Of a stretch of 64,000 nucleotides of DNA, positions 36,125-44,800 are shown piece by piece; the stretch's first letter is position 1; every line of letters begins with the position of its first letter. This DNA comes from JAWLBY01 sp041687455 (GTDB taxonomy: Bacteria; Pseudomonadota; Gammaproteobacteria; Xanthomonadales; Xanthomonadaceae): positions 62,001 to 126,000 of the forward strand of contig JAWLBY010000003.1 in NCBI GenBank assembly GCA_041687455.1. Reading direction: 5' to 3'. Made by a program: the position numbers and the translations under genes. The notes under the pieces are model-generated. The model was not told the DNA's origin. It ran no database searches and was given only the letters and a program-made list of their open reading frames with translations.

Positions 36125-36901
36125 ATGAAACGGTTGCTGCTGATTGCCGCGATGTTCGCCAGTCCCGCCGCCTTCGCCGCGATGCAGGCCAGGCCGGTCG
36201 AGTGGTCGCACCAGGACACCGAATTCCAGGGCTATCTCGTCTTCGACGATGAAGGGGAGCGGCGCCCCGGCGTGCTGATGGTGCCGAACTGGATGGGCGT
36301 CAACGAGTCTGCGGTCGACAAGGCGAAGCAGATTGCCGAACGCGGCTATGTCGTACTGGTGGCCGACGTCTACGGCAGGGATGTCCGCCCATCCGACTCC
36401 AGCGAAGCCGGTGCCGCTGCGCAGAAGATGTACGCCGATCGCAGCGTGTTGCGCGCGCGCACGCAGAAGGCACTCGACGTGCTGCGTCAACAGGTCGGCA
36501 GCGCGCCGCTGGACAGTGGCAGGATCGGCGCGATCGGCTTCTGCTTCGGCGGCGCAACGGCGCTCGAGCTCGCACGCAGTGGCGCCGACATCGGCGCCGT
36601 CGTCACGTTCCACGGCGCACTCGACACTTCGATGCCGGCAAAGGACGGGAACATGGAGGCCGCGCTGCTGGTGCTGAATGGCGCTGCGGATTCGTACGTC
36701 AGCGCCGAGCATATCGCCGGCTTCCAGCAGGAAATGGACGACGCCAACGCCGACTGGACCTTCGTCAATTTCGCCGACGCCGTGCACTGCTTCGCAGAAG
36801 CCGACGCCAACACTCCGCCGGGCTGCGTCTACCACGAACGCTCGGCCAGGCGTGCCTACCGAATGATGGACGATTTCTTCGCCGAAGCATTCGCCAAGTA
36901 G
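36125..36901 (+). CDS. Exported dienelactone hydrolase family protein
   Basis: A 258-residue alpha/beta hydrolase with a signal peptide (MKRLLLIAAMFASPAAFAA). The nucleophile is Cys140 in IGFCFGGATALEL, as in dienelactone hydrolases. The acid lies in VLNGAADSYVSAEH and the histidine in NFADAVHCFAEADA. The export signal and VPNWMGVNE loop are typical of a periplasmic subgroup of unknown substrate; a general esterase role is more likely than aromatic degradation, since no such pathway is nearby. It follows murD2 by 156 bp and probably has its own promoter. Confidence 0.88.
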   Translation: MKRLLLIAAMFASPAAFAAMQARPVEWSHQDTEFQGYLVFDDEGERRPGVLMVPNWMGVNESAVDKAKQIAERGYVVLVADVYGRDVRPSDSSEAGAAAQKMYADRSVLRARTQKALDVLRQQVGSAPLDSGRIGAIGFCFGGATALELARSGADIGAVVTFHGALDTSMPAKDGNMEAALLVLNGAADSYVSAEHIAGFQQEMDDANADWTFVNFADAVHCFAEADANTPPGCVYHERSARRAYRMMDDFFAEAFAK

Positions 36902-37143
36902 GCCCGGTCGGGAACGGGGTCTTGCGAAGCCCATGGGGTCGCCGTTTCGAGGAAATGCTCAGGCGCTGTACTTGCGTCGGCGCGTCCTGACCCGCCAAAC
37001 CGGCCCCGTGCGGCCCCGCAACGGCGGGTCAACCCCGGCGCGGCGGATCAAGACAGTCAAGACCCGCCTTGTATCGGCCCGCTTCGCCGCGGCGCGTCTG
37101 CCACGAATGCGGCCGCGCGCGCCGGCGGCGTTACGATGAGCGA

Positions 37144-37317
37144 ATGCAGGACACAGGTCTCAATCCGAAGCCGTCGCCGCCGGAGCAACCACTGCCGTCC
37201 GACTGTTGCGACAGCGGCTGCGATCGCTGCGTGTTCGACATTTACGCCGAGGAACTGGAGCACTACCAGCGGGCGCTGGCCGATTGGAAGACACGGCAGT
37301 GCGGTGCGGCCCGGTAG
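37144..37317 (+). CDS. Oxidoreductase-like domain micro-protein
   Basis: A 57-residue protein with a short Pro-rich start and the motif CCDSGCDRCVFDIYAEELEHY, which matches the small 'oxidoreductase-like N-terminal' family (CCxSGCxxCVxDxYxEEL). Four cysteines suggest metal or redox-centre binding. The function is not established. ATG 37144 begins just before the conserved part; an upstream in-frame ATG at 37069 would add a basic, non-conserved stretch. The 242 bp before it show nothing else. Confidence 0.75.
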   Translation: MQDTGLNPKPSPPEQPLPSDCCDSGCDRCVFDIYAEELEHYQRALADWKTRQCGAAR

Positions 37318-37469
37318 CCAAGGCCAAACGCGAACCATCGAACGGGAATTGCGCGACTCTGCCGGAACTGGCAAGCGACCTGCGCCAGGTTGGAGATTGC
37401 GCGAGCTTCCGGCGCGATGATCGCCGCCCGCGATACGCCTGTGTGTTCAACCGCGAACGGGTTCGCGCG

Positions 37470-37556
37470 ATGGTGCCGAAGGAGGGACTCGAACCCTCAC
37501 GCTTTTAAGGGCGGCGGATTTTGAGTCCGCTGCGTCTACCGATTCCGCCACTTCGG
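37470..37556 (-). tRNA. tRNA-Leu (anticodon CAA)
   Basis: 87 nt with encoded CCA, read on the minus strand. The acceptor stem GCCGAAG pairs with CTTCGGC. The anticodon stem GCGGA/TCCGC holds CTCAAAA with anticodon CAA (reads UUG). The long variable arm typical of leucine tRNAs is present. It lies 32 bp downstream of the cysteine dioxygenase gene on the same strand. A 6-7-bp hairpin (37451-37466) follows but has no T-run. Confidence 0.96.
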
Positions 37557-37588
37557 CCGTGGGCGCGAGATTATAGGCGATTTCCAGG

Positions 37589-38167
37589 TCAGTGCGTGCC
37601 GTCGAGGCGGAGCTGGCGGACGTCGCGGCTGAACCACTGGTCGTCGAGCGGGCGGAACACCGAGCAGCAATTCATGCAGCCCTTGTAGATGTGCAGCGAC
37701 ACCGCGACGGCGTCGTGGCTCGGGTTGCGAATGGTGTGGAACTCGTGCGGCGGGATCAGGCTGCCGGCGGAGCCGGGGCCGGCCTGCATCGAACCGACTG
37801 CCTGGAAGCGGAAGCGCTCGTCGTCGCGCTCGAGTAGTTCGTACTGGGTGATTTCGAGCGCGCCGTGCCAGACGCCTTCGACGCACCACATGCCGGAATG
37901 GTCATGGATCGGTGTGCCCTGGCCGGGTCCCCAGGTCATGCAGACGACGCTGTAGCCATGCTGTTCGCTGCGGTACAGCTCGCGGCGGGCGTAGTGGTCG
38001 GCGACCGGTTCGAAGCAGCACGACGGCAGCGTGACCTGATGCTCGCGCATCAACCGGCACAGCGCGTGGCGCAGGTCGTCGGTCAGCGCCTGCGGGCAGT
38101 CGTGGGCGACTGCGTGGTCGATGGCGTCGATGAGCTGGCGGGAGCCGGGAAAGTCGAGGGTCAGCAT
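37589..38167 (-). CDS. Cysteine dioxygenase type I family protein
   Basis: A 192-residue cupin that binds iron through three histidines and oxidises a thiol such as cysteine to the sulfinate. Metal residues are His88 and His90 in GTPIHDHSGMWCVEGVWHGAL and His144 in PPHEFHTIRNPS. Cys95 near the metal site matches the Cys-Tyr cofactor position of some relatives. Size is normal. Substrate preference (cysteine or 3-mercaptopropionate) cannot be read from sequence alone. The 139 bp upstream separate it from metX on the same strand. Confidence 0.88.
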   Translation of the reverse strand: MLTLDFPGSRQLIDAIDHAVAHDCPQALTDDLRHALCRLMREHQVTLPSCCFEPVADHYARRELYRSEQHGYSVVCMTWGPGQGTPIHDHSGMWCVEGVWHGALEITQYELLERDDERFRFQAVGSMQAGPGSAGSLIPPHEFHTIRNPSHDAVAVSLHIYKGCMNCCSVFRPLDDQWFSRDVRQLRLDGTH

Positions 38168-38306
38168 GGGCGCGGCTGCAAAGATGGTCGGGCCATTCTA
38201 GCAGCCGGGTCGGTGGTGGCCGGGGAGGGCGGCGAGCGCGGACGCGCAACCGTCGGCGGATGTGCCCGTGCGTCACGGCCGAGGCCGCTGCTGCCGGGGC
38301 GCAGGC

Positions 38307-39419
38307 TCAGAGGCGGGTCATGAAGCCGGCGATGACCGGGCCGAAGCGGTCGAAGTCGACCAGGAAGGCGTCATGGCCCTGCGGCGAGTCGAGCGGGGCG
38401 AACTGCGCGTCGCAGCCGACCGTGAGCAGCCCGTCTGCGATCTCCTGCTGCTGCTGCAGCGGGAACAGGATGTCGGTCGTGACGCCGATCGACAGCGCAT
38501 GCTGCAGGCCCATCGCGGCATAGGCGCGGCGCAGGTCGCCGTGGCCGAGCTCGGCGAGGTCGAACCAGTCCATCGAGCGCGACAGGTAGAGGTAGCAGTT
38601 CGGATCGAACTGGCGGATGAACCGGCGCGCGTGGCCTTCGAGGTAGGACTCGACCTGGAATTCGAATCCGAACGGATCATCCGGACGGGCATCGCTGTCG
38701 AGCCGGACGCGGCCGAAACGGCCGCTCCATTCGAGCGACGAGCGATAGGTCACGACGCCGAGCTTGCGGGCGATCCGCATGCCGGCATCGGGGTAGGCTT
38801 CGTCGCTGTAGTGACCGCCGTTCCACTGCGGATCGAGCCGGATCGCCTCGCGCTGCAGCGAGCGGATACCGATCGAGAACGGCAGTGCGCAGGCGGCGCC
38901 GGACACGTTGATGTGGCCGCGTGCCGACGCCGGATGCAGCGCGAGCAGCGCCAGCGCGGTCATTCCGCCCATCGAGCAGCCGATCACGCAGGCGAGCTGT
39001 TCGATGCCGAGCGCGCGGACCAGGTCGAACGCGGCGTGCGCGCCGTCCTCGACCGACAGCGGCGGGAATTCGAGGCGATACGGCGCGCCGGTGTCGGGGG
39101 CGACCGACGCCGGGCCGGTTGAGCCCTTGCAGCTTCCGAGCGAGTTGACGCAGATGACGAACCAGCGCCCGGTATCGATCGGCTTGCCCGGGCCGATCAT
39201 CATCTCCCACCAGCCGGGCTCGGGATTCTCGGCATGGCTGGCCGCGTGTGCGCTTGGCGACAGGCCGGTCAGGATCAGCACCGCGTTGTCGCGCTCGGCG
39301 CTCAGCGTGCCCCAGGTTTCGAATGCGAGCCGTGCCTGCTGCAGTGCGCCGCCGCGTTTCATCGGAAACGGCGACGGCAGCGCGTGCCAGCGTGTGCCCG
39401 GCGGTGGATGCTCGGTCAT
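38307..39419 (-). CDS. metX: MetX-family homoserine/serine O-acyltransferase
   Basis: A 370-residue alpha/beta-hydrolase acyltransferase. The nucleophile is Ser149 in VIGCSMGGMTALAL. The family blocks NAVLILTGLSPSAHAA, NSLGSCKGSTGP and SVEDGAHAAFDLVRALG are present; the acid/His pair lies near ITTDILFP-like VTTDILFPLQQQQEIADGL and SPQGHDAFLVD. MetX proteins acylate homoserine for methionine synthesis; in Xanthomonadales some use succinyl-CoA, and some act on serine instead. The substrate is therefore left open. Its ATG overlaps the ccmI stop (ATGA), so it is translated as the last gene of the ccm operon. Confidence 0.9.
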   Translation of the reverse strand: MTEHPPPGTRWHALPSPFPMKRGGALQQARLAFETWGTLSAERDNAVLILTGLSPSAHAASHAENPEPGWWEMMIGPGKPIDTGRWFVICVNSLGSCKGSTGPASVAPDTGAPYRLEFPPLSVEDGAHAAFDLVRALGIEQLACVIGCSMGGMTALALLALHPASARGHINVSGAACALPFSIGIRSLQREAIRLDPQWNGGHYSDEAYPDAGMRIARKLGVVTYRSSLEWSGRFGRVRLDSDARPDDPFGFEFQVESYLEGHARRFIRQFDPNCYLYLSRSMDWFDLAELGHGDLRRAYAAMGLQHALSIGVTTDILFPLQQQQEIADGLLTVGCDAQFAPLDSPQGHDAFLVDFDRFGPVIAGFMTRL

Positions 39420-40660
39420 TCGACGACCCGGTCGATCGTCAGTCGCAGCGCTTCGCGTCGCGACGTTGCGACCGGTGCCGACAGCACTTCGAGATCGCCC
39501 GGCTGTGGCGTAGCCTGGCCGCTGCGCGAAATCCGCGCGCCGATCACGACCTCGGGCAGCGACGACAGCTTGAGCTGCGGCATCATGCTGCTGCTGTCGT
39601 CGAGCACGACAGTGGTCGGCAGAGCGCCGGCCGCGAGGCGCTGGATCGCCAGCGGCATGCGCGGGCCATTCGGCGCGCGGGCGAACACGAACAGCGTGTC
39701 GGACGGGCCGATGCGCTCCGCGAGGCCCGGCGCGACGTCGACCTGCACGGTCAGTCGCGGGCCGTCGGCCGCCGCAGCCTGCGACGCAGCGGTGGATGCG
39801 GCACCGGTCGACGATGCCGCCGCGCCGGCCGGGGCGCCCTGCGGCGGCATGCCGGCGCGTTCGCGGGCGGCGTCGATCTGGGTCTGCAATGACGCGATCG
39901 CGTCGGCATCGTCGGGCAGCAGCGTCTGCAGGTATTCCCAGCGCTCGATCGCCTGCGCGTAGTCGCCGGCCTGCATCGCGGCGATGCCGAGCAGCCACAG
40001 TCCGCGCTGGTGGTCGGGGACCTGCGCGGTGGCGCGCTGCAGCAGCGCCAGCGACTCGCCGTCGAAGCGGCGTTCCGGCGTCGACAGCGCCAGCGCCTCG
40101 GCATATTCGATCATGACGTCCGGTTGGTCCGGGGCCAGCCGGTACGCATTCGCCAGCGCTTCGCGTGCCGGTTCGAAGCGTTCCATCGACTTGTAGGCGC
40201 GGCCGAGCAGCAGCCAGCCCTCGAGGTTGTCCGGTTCGTTGCGGAGCCGCTCGGCGAGTCCGGCGACGGCCTGGTCCATGCTGGGCGGCGTGCTGCCGTC
40301 GTCGGCCGTCATCGTCGGCAGCGCGCCGTGCGCCTCCGGATCGAGCGCGGCCGGTTGGCCGAGTTCGCGGTAGATCATCCAGGCGCCGGCCGGAATCGTC
40401 AGCGCCAGCAGCGCGGCGGCGATCCAGGGCCGACGGCCGCCGTCGGCCGGCGCCGGCTCGATCGTGTCGAGCGCCGCGTGCTTGGCGGCGTACTCCTCGT
40501 CACTGAGCACGCCGGCGGCGTGTGCCTGTTCGAGCGCGTGCAGGCGACGCGCGTCGTCGCCCGACGGTTCTCCGTCGCCGTTGCTGCGCCACAGCGGCGG
40601 CAGCACGAAAGCGAGTGCCAGCAGGCTCATCAGGCCAGTCAGCAGCCAGAAAGTGTTCAC
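39416..40660 (-). CDS. ccmI: Cytochrome c maturation protein CcmI (CycH-like TPR protein)
   Basis: A 414-residue membrane protein that delivers apocytochrome c to the haem lyase. Two membrane segments lie at the N-terminus (TGLMSLLALAFVLPPLW and WIAAALLALTIPAGAWMIY) with a short cytoplasmic stretch between them. A periplasmic TPR domain follows (LEGWLLLGRAYKSMERFEPA, then WLLGIAAMQAGDYAQAIERW), then a linker rich in Ala/Ser and a C-terminal beta domain. The GTG at 40660 overlaps the ccmH stop and is preceded by GGGAG seven bases away. Confidence 0.9.
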   Translation of the reverse strand: MNTFWLLTGLMSLLALAFVLPPLWRSNGDGEPSGDDARRLHALEQAHAAGVLSDEEYAAKHAALDTIEPAPADGGRRPWIAAALLALTIPAGAWMIYRELGQPAALDPEAHGALPTMTADDGSTPPSMDQAVAGLAERLRNEPDNLEGWLLLGRAYKSMERFEPAREALANAYRLAPDQPDVMIEYAEALALSTPERRFDGESLALLQRATAQVPDHQRGLWLLGIAAMQAGDYAQAIERWEYLQTLLPDDADAIASLQTQIDAARERAGMPPQGAPAGAAASSTGAASTAASQAAAADGPRLTVQVDVAPGLAERIGPSDTLFVFARAPNGPRMPLAIQRLAAGALPTTVVLDDSSSMMPQLKLSSLPEVVIGARISRSGQATPQPGDLEVLSAPVATSRREALRLTIDRVVE

Positions 40661-41463
40661 CAGTCGTCTCCCTCCGGCGGTGGCGCGGACGATCCCTGTT
40701 CGCGGAACTGGCGGGCCCGCCGGCGCAGCATCACGATCACCGCGATCGCACCGGCGGCCAGTACCAGCATCGGCCCGAACCACAGCAGCATCGTGTTGCC
40801 GCGCAGCGGTGGCCGGTACAGCACGAAATCGGTGTAGCGTTCGGACAGGAACTGCTTGATCTCGTCGTCGCTCCTGCCCTGTTTCATCAGGTCGAGCACT
40901 TCGCGGCGCAGGTCTTGCGCGATGCCGGCGTTGGAATCGGCCAGCGACTGGTTCTGGCACATCACGCAGCGCAGCTCGGCAGTCAGTGCGCGGAAGCGTT
41001 GCTCCTGTTCCGGGCTGTCGAAGGGCAGGGCTTCGATTGCGGCGAAGCTGGGCAGTGCCACGAGCGCCAGCAGTAGCAGCGACAACGTGCTGGCAATCAG
41101 CCGGGCTCGGTTCGCGCGCTGGGTCCAATCTCCGCCCGGTACAGATCCGTGCGGCGTCGGCGCTGCCAACCGCGGCCCCGCAACCCCGCCGCTCCCGCGA
41201 AGGCGGGAGTCTGGCGACTCGACCGCAGCAAAGGCACTGGGCTCCCGCCTTAGCGGGAGCGACGAGCGTGGAGGTTCCCGGGAGGGGGGCGCTGGCAGCG
41301 GCTGGCCGCGATGGTGGTTACCGCCAGCAGGTAGTTCCAGCGGGCGGTCGGTTGGTTTGCTGTCCCATCGGGCGGCGCTGGGTTCACGAACCCTCACCCC
41401 CGGCCCCTCTCCCGGTGGGAGAGGGGAGGAAAGCGCGCTTCGTGTTACTGCTGTCGTCATCAT
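40657..41463 (-). CDS. ccmH: Cytochrome c maturation protein CcmH with repeat-derived N-terminal extension
   Basis: A thiol oxidoreductase that reduces apocytochrome c cysteines. The recognised part is residues about 117-268: signal segment RLIASTLSLLLLALVALPSF, the redox motif LRCVMCQNQ (Cys166, Cys169), LDLMKQGRSDDEIKQFL, YTDFVLYRPPL and a C-terminal membrane segment. The only ATG starts (41463 or 41460) overlap the ccmG stop as in a normal operon junction, but about 100 extra residues, low-complexity and encoded by palindromic repeats, lie between that start and the signal segment. Either a long extension is made or a non-ATG start (for example the TTG near residue 99) is used. Confidence 0.85.
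   Translation of the reverse strand: MMTTAVTRSALSSPLPPGEGPGVRVREPSAARWDSKPTDRPLELPAGGNHHRGQPLPAPPSREPPRSSLPLRREPSAFAAVESPDSRLRGSGGVAGPRLAAPTPHGSVPGGDWTQRANRARLIASTLSLLLLALVALPSFAAIEALPFDSPEQEQRFRALTAELRCVMCQNQSLADSNAGIAQDLRREVLDLMKQGRSDDEIKQFLSERYTDFVLYRPPLRGNTMLLWFGPMLVLAAGAIAVIVMLRRRARQFREQGSSAPPPEGDDW
41191..41426. repeat. Two palindromic repeat units inside the 5' part of ccmH
   Basis: Unit one is a facing pair, 41191-41211 (GCTCCCGCGAAGGCGGGAGT) and 41241-41264 (GCTCCCGCCTTAGCGGGAGC), related in form to the guaB-guaA palindromes. Unit two, 41391-41426 (CCCTCACCCCCGGCCCCTCT and on), is the same family as the element in murL. Together they make up most of the DNA between the ccmH ATG and its signal-segment codons, and they keep the reading frame open. 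Confidence 0.8.
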
Positions 41464-41996
41464 CGGCGCATCGCCTCCAGGCGCGGCTTGATCTCGCGTT
41501 CGATCACCGACGGGTCGATCGGGCCGACGTGCTTGTAGCGGATGATGCCTTCGGCGTCGACGAGAAAGCTTTCGGGCGCGCCGTAGACGCCCCATTCGAT
41601 CGCGGCGCGGCCGTCGCGGTCGACCAGGATCGGGTCGTACGGATCGCCGAACTGCTGCAACCAGCGCAGCGCGTCGCCTCGGTCATCCTTCCAGTTGAAG
41701 CCGACCACTCGGACCAGGCCGCTCTTGGCGATCAGATCGACGTACGGGTGCTCGACGCGACAAGCCGGGCACCAGCTTCCCCAGACGTTCAACAGGTACG
41801 GCTCGCCGCGGAAGTCGTCGTTGCTCAGCACGCGATCCGGTTCGTGCAGGCTCGGCAGTGCGAAGGTCGGCGCAGGTTTGTCGATCAGCGGCGACGGGAT
41901 CAGGTTCGGATCGCGGGTGCGGCTCATCTCGATGCCGACGTACAGAAGTACGGCGAGCGCGACGAACACCAGCAGCGGCAGCAGGCGCTTGAACAT
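41460..41996 (-). CDS. ccmG: Thiol:disulfide interchange protein CcmG/DsbE
   Basis: A 178-residue membrane-anchored periplasmic thioredoxin that reduces partners for cytochrome c haem attachment. One N-terminal membrane helix (LLPLLVFVALAVLLYVGI) precedes the thioredoxin fold with the active site WGSWCPACRVEH (Cys76, Cys79) and the cis-Pro loop YGAPESFLVD. Length is typical. Its ATG overlaps the ccmF stop by one base (TGATG), and its stop overlaps the ccmH ATG. Confidence 0.94.
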   Translation of the reverse strand: MFKRLLPLLVFVALAVLLYVGIEMSRTRDPNLIPSPLIDKPAPTFALPSLHEPDRVLSNDDFRGEPYLLNVWGSWCPACRVEHPYVDLIAKSGLVRVVGFNWKDDRGDALRWLQQFGDPYDPILVDRDGRAAIEWGVYGAPESFLVDAEGIIRYKHVGPIDPSVIEREIKPRLEAMRR

Positions 41997-43984
41997 CAGG
42001 CCGACACCGGGGCGGCGGCGAGCGGCTCGGCTGCGCGCGCGGCGGGCGCGGCGGCCACGCTGCTGCGCCGGAATCGCCGATCGGCCGCCAGCGTGAAGCC
42101 ACCGGCCATCATCATCAATGCGCCGAGCCAGATGCAGCGGATGAACGGCTTCAGGTACACGCGCACTGCCCAGGCTTCGCCGGCCGCACCGTTGCCGAGC
42201 GGCTCGCCGAGTGCGACGTACAGGTCGCGATGCAGCGCGGGGGCGATCGCCGCTTCGGTCATGATCTGGCCACCACTGGCGTAGGCGCGCTTCTCCGGAT
42301 GCAGTTCGGCGATCTCGTCGTCACCGGAGTACACGCGGATGGTGCCGCGATCGGCGATGTAGTTCGGACCACGGACACGTTCGACGCCGCCGAACTCGAA
42401 GCGGTAGCCGCGCAGCTCGACACTCTGGCCATTCGCCAGCGCCACGTCCTTCTCGATGCTGAGCCCTTCGGTCATCAGCACGCCGAGCAGGAATACGCCG
42501 ACCCCGGCATGCGCCAGCAGCATGCCGGCGACTTCGGCGCTGATGCGACGCCCCTTCGGTGCCTGGCGGATCCGGCGCACCAGATACAGCGAGGTGCCGG
42601 ACACGATCCACGCCGACCCGGCGACCGCGGCGAATGCCTTCAGGCTCGCATCGCTGACCAGCAGCCAAGTCGCGAGCAGCGCCAACGCGGTGACCGCGGT
42701 GCCGAGTTTCAGCAGCGGCCGCCAGCGATCGACGGTTTCGGACTGCCAGCGCGTGAACGGGCCGAACGGCAGCAGCAGCACTACCGGGATCATCAGCAGC
42801 GTGAACAGCAGGCCGAAGTACGGCGGTCCGACCGAGATCTTGCCGAGGCCGAGCGCGTCGTGCAGCAGTGGATAGAGCGTGCCGATCAGCACCATCGCGG
42901 CAGCGGCCGAGAACAGCAGGTTGTTGATCATCAGCAGGGTTTCGCGCGACAGCGGTGCCGACGGCTGGCCCTCGTGGCGGGTCGGCGCGCGCCACGCGTA
43001 CAGCGCCAACGAGCCACCGACGACCAGGCCGAGGAAGATCAGCACGAACATGCCGCGGTCCGGGTCGGACGCGAACGCGTGCACCGAGGTCAGCACGCCG
43101 GAGCGGACCAGGAACGTGCCGAGCAGCGACAACGAGAACGCCGATATCGCAAGCAGCAAGGTCCAGCCGCGGAAGCTGCCGCGCTTTTCGGTCACCGCCT
43201 GCGAGTGGATCAGGGCGGTGCCGACCAGCCACGGCATGAAGCTCGCGTTCTCGACCGGATCCCAGAACCACCAGCCGCCCCAGCCGAGTTCGTAATAGGC
43301 CCACCAGCTTCCGAGCGCAATGCCGAGCGTCAGGAACGCCCACGCGACGTTGGTCCACGGCCGCGACCAGCGCACCCAGCGTGGATCCATCTCGCGTCCG
43401 AGCATCGCTGCGATCGCGAACGCGAACGCGACCGCGAAGCCGACGTAGCCCATGTACAGCATCGGCGGATGCACGATCAGCCCGAAATCCTGCAGCAGCG
43501 GGTTCAGGTCGCGACCATCGGCCAGTGCCGGCAGATGGCGCACGAACGGATTCGACGTGACCAGCGTGAACAGCAGGAAGCCGATGCTGACCAGACCCAT
43601 CACGCCGAGCACGCGGGCGACGACGATGTCCGGCAGGCTGCGGCTGAACGCCGCGACCGCGGCGGTCCACAGGCCGAGCACCAGCACCCACAGCAGCAGC
43701 GAGCCCTCGTGCCCGCCCCAGACCGCCGATACGCGATAGGCCATCGGCAGCAGCGAGTTGGAATTCTGCGCCACGTAGGCGACCGAGAAATCCTGCTGCA
43801 CAAACGCGGTCGTCAGCAGGCCGAACGCGATCGCCAGGAACACCAGTTGCCCGAAGGCCGCCGGCCGCGCCACCGCCATCAGCCGGCGCTGGCCGGTCGC
43901 GGCACCGAGCAGCGGCAGGGCTGCCTGGCTCAGCGCCAGCATCAGCGCCAGGATCAGCGCGAAATTACCGAGTTCGGGGATCAT
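41996..43984 (-). CDS. ccmF: Haem lyase subunit CcmF
   Basis: A 662-residue polytopic inner-membrane protein that attaches haem to apocytochrome c. About 15 membrane segments are predicted. The haem-handling WWD domain is GSWWAYYELGWGGWWFWDPV, continuing VENASFMPWL. Conserved histidines occur in SAVWGGHEGSLLLW and LIVHPPMLYMGY. Start ATG 43984 gives the usual MIPELGNFALILAL opening; the ribosome site is weak. Between it and ccmE are 148 bp without a gene. Confidence 0.95.
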   Translation of the reverse strand: MIPELGNFALILALMLALSQAALPLLGAATGQRRLMAVARPAAFGQLVFLAIAFGLLTTAFVQQDFSVAYVAQNSNSLLPMAYRVSAVWGGHEGSLLLWVLVLGLWTAAVAAFSRSLPDIVVARVLGVMGLVSIGFLLFTLVTSNPFVRHLPALADGRDLNPLLQDFGLIVHPPMLYMGYVGFAVAFAFAIAAMLGREMDPRWVRWSRPWTNVAWAFLTLGIALGSWWAYYELGWGGWWFWDPVENASFMPWLVGTALIHSQAVTEKRGSFRGWTLLLAISAFSLSLLGTFLVRSGVLTSVHAFASDPDRGMFVLIFLGLVVGGSLALYAWRAPTRHEGQPSAPLSRETLLMINNLLFSAAAAMVLIGTLYPLLHDALGLGKISVGPPYFGLLFTLLMIPVVLLLPFGPFTRWQSETVDRWRPLLKLGTAVTALALLATWLLVSDASLKAFAAVAGSAWIVSGTSLYLVRRIRQAPKGRRISAEVAGMLLAHAGVGVFLLGVLMTEGLSIEKDVALANGQSVELRGYRFEFGGVERVRGPNYIADRGTIRVYSGDDEIAELHPEKRAYASGGQIMTEAAIAPALHRDLYVALGEPLGNGAAGEAWAVRVYLKPFIRCIWLGALMMMAGGFTLAADRRFRRSSVAAAPAARAAEPLAAAPVSA

Positions 43985-44132
43985 GGAAGGCCGTGATGTG
44001 ATTCGTGATGGGTGAATTGCGGGCGCATCCTTCGGCACCGCGTCCGCTCAGGACAGGCAGGCCTTCGGCCGCTCCGGAATCCATGTGGCTTTTCCGCAAT
44101 GGATTGTTCCGAAAGCAGAGGCCCGCGCGACG

Positions 44133-44600
44133 TCAGTTGCCGCCGCCGGCCGGCGCCGCATGCGGTGCCTGTTCGCCGCGCGCCTTCGCCTCGGCCATTT
44201 TCTCGGCGACTTCCGGTGGCATGTAGGTTTCGTCGTGCTTGGCCAGCACTTCCTCGGCGACGAACTCGCCGCCAGTGATGCGGCCGCGGGCGATGATGCT
44301 CTGGCCTTCGCGAAACAGGTCGGGAAGGATGCCGGCGTAACGGACCGGGTAGTCGTGCACGCGGTCGGTGACCAGGAAGCGCACGTCGAGCTCGCCTGCA
44401 GCGCGCTGGACGCTGCCTTCGACGACCACGCCGCCGAGCCGGAATGCCGCCTCCGGCACCTTGCCGTCGTGAACTTCGCTTGGCGTGTGCAGGTAGGTCA
44501 TGTTTTCCTGCAGCGCCAGCGCGATCAGCGTGCCGGCGACGCCGGACGCGGCGAGCAGCAGGCCGACCAGGATCAGTCGGCGCTTGCGGGTCGGGGTCAT
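44133..44600 (-). CDS. ccmE: Haem chaperone CcmE
   Basis: A 155-residue periplasmic haem chaperone anchored by one N-terminal helix (LILVGLLLAASGVAGTLIAL). An OB-fold follows. The haem-binding site is VLAKHDETYMPPEV with the covalent-haem His122 and Tyr126. The flexible tail is Ala/Gly-rich. The ATG overlaps the ccmD stop by 4 bp. Confidence 0.95.
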   Translation of the reverse strand: MTPTRKRRLILVGLLLAASGVAGTLIALALQENMTYLHTPSEVHDGKVPEAAFRLGGVVVEGSVQRAAGELDVRFLVTDRVHDYPVRYAGILPDLFREGQSIIARGRITGGEFVAEEVLAKHDETYMPPEVAEKMAEAKARGEQAPHAAPAGGGN

Positions 44601-44800
44601 GTCGATGTTCCTCGGCTATCGGTCGGCGCGCGGCGTGCTGCGGCGGCCTGCTCGCGCTGCTCGCGGCGGGCCAGTTCGCGCAGCAGCCGGCGCATCTTCA
44701 GGGTCGGGCTCAGTCCGTCCCAGACCAGCATCAGCACGAACAGTGCGACGCTGGTCCAGACGTAGAAGGCGTAGCCGCCCATGGCGAAGAAGTCGTTCAT
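44597..44800 (-). CDS. ccmD: Haem exporter protein CcmD
   Basis: A 67-residue single-span membrane protein that aids release of holo-CcmE from CcmABC. The helix YAFYVWTSVALFVLMLVWDG follows the typical FFAMGGYAFYVW lead, then LSPTLKMRRLLRELARREQRE. It overlaps both ccmC (upstream) and ccmE (downstream) by 4 bp. Confidence 0.9.
   Translation of the reverse strand: MNDFFAMGGYAFYVWTSVALFVLMLVWDGLSPTLKMRRLLRELARREQREQAAAARRAPTDSRGTST

Noticed and set aside
37451..37466. Hairpin after tRNA-Leu as a terminator
   Set aside because: Stem of only 6-7 bp and no T-run on the minus strand.
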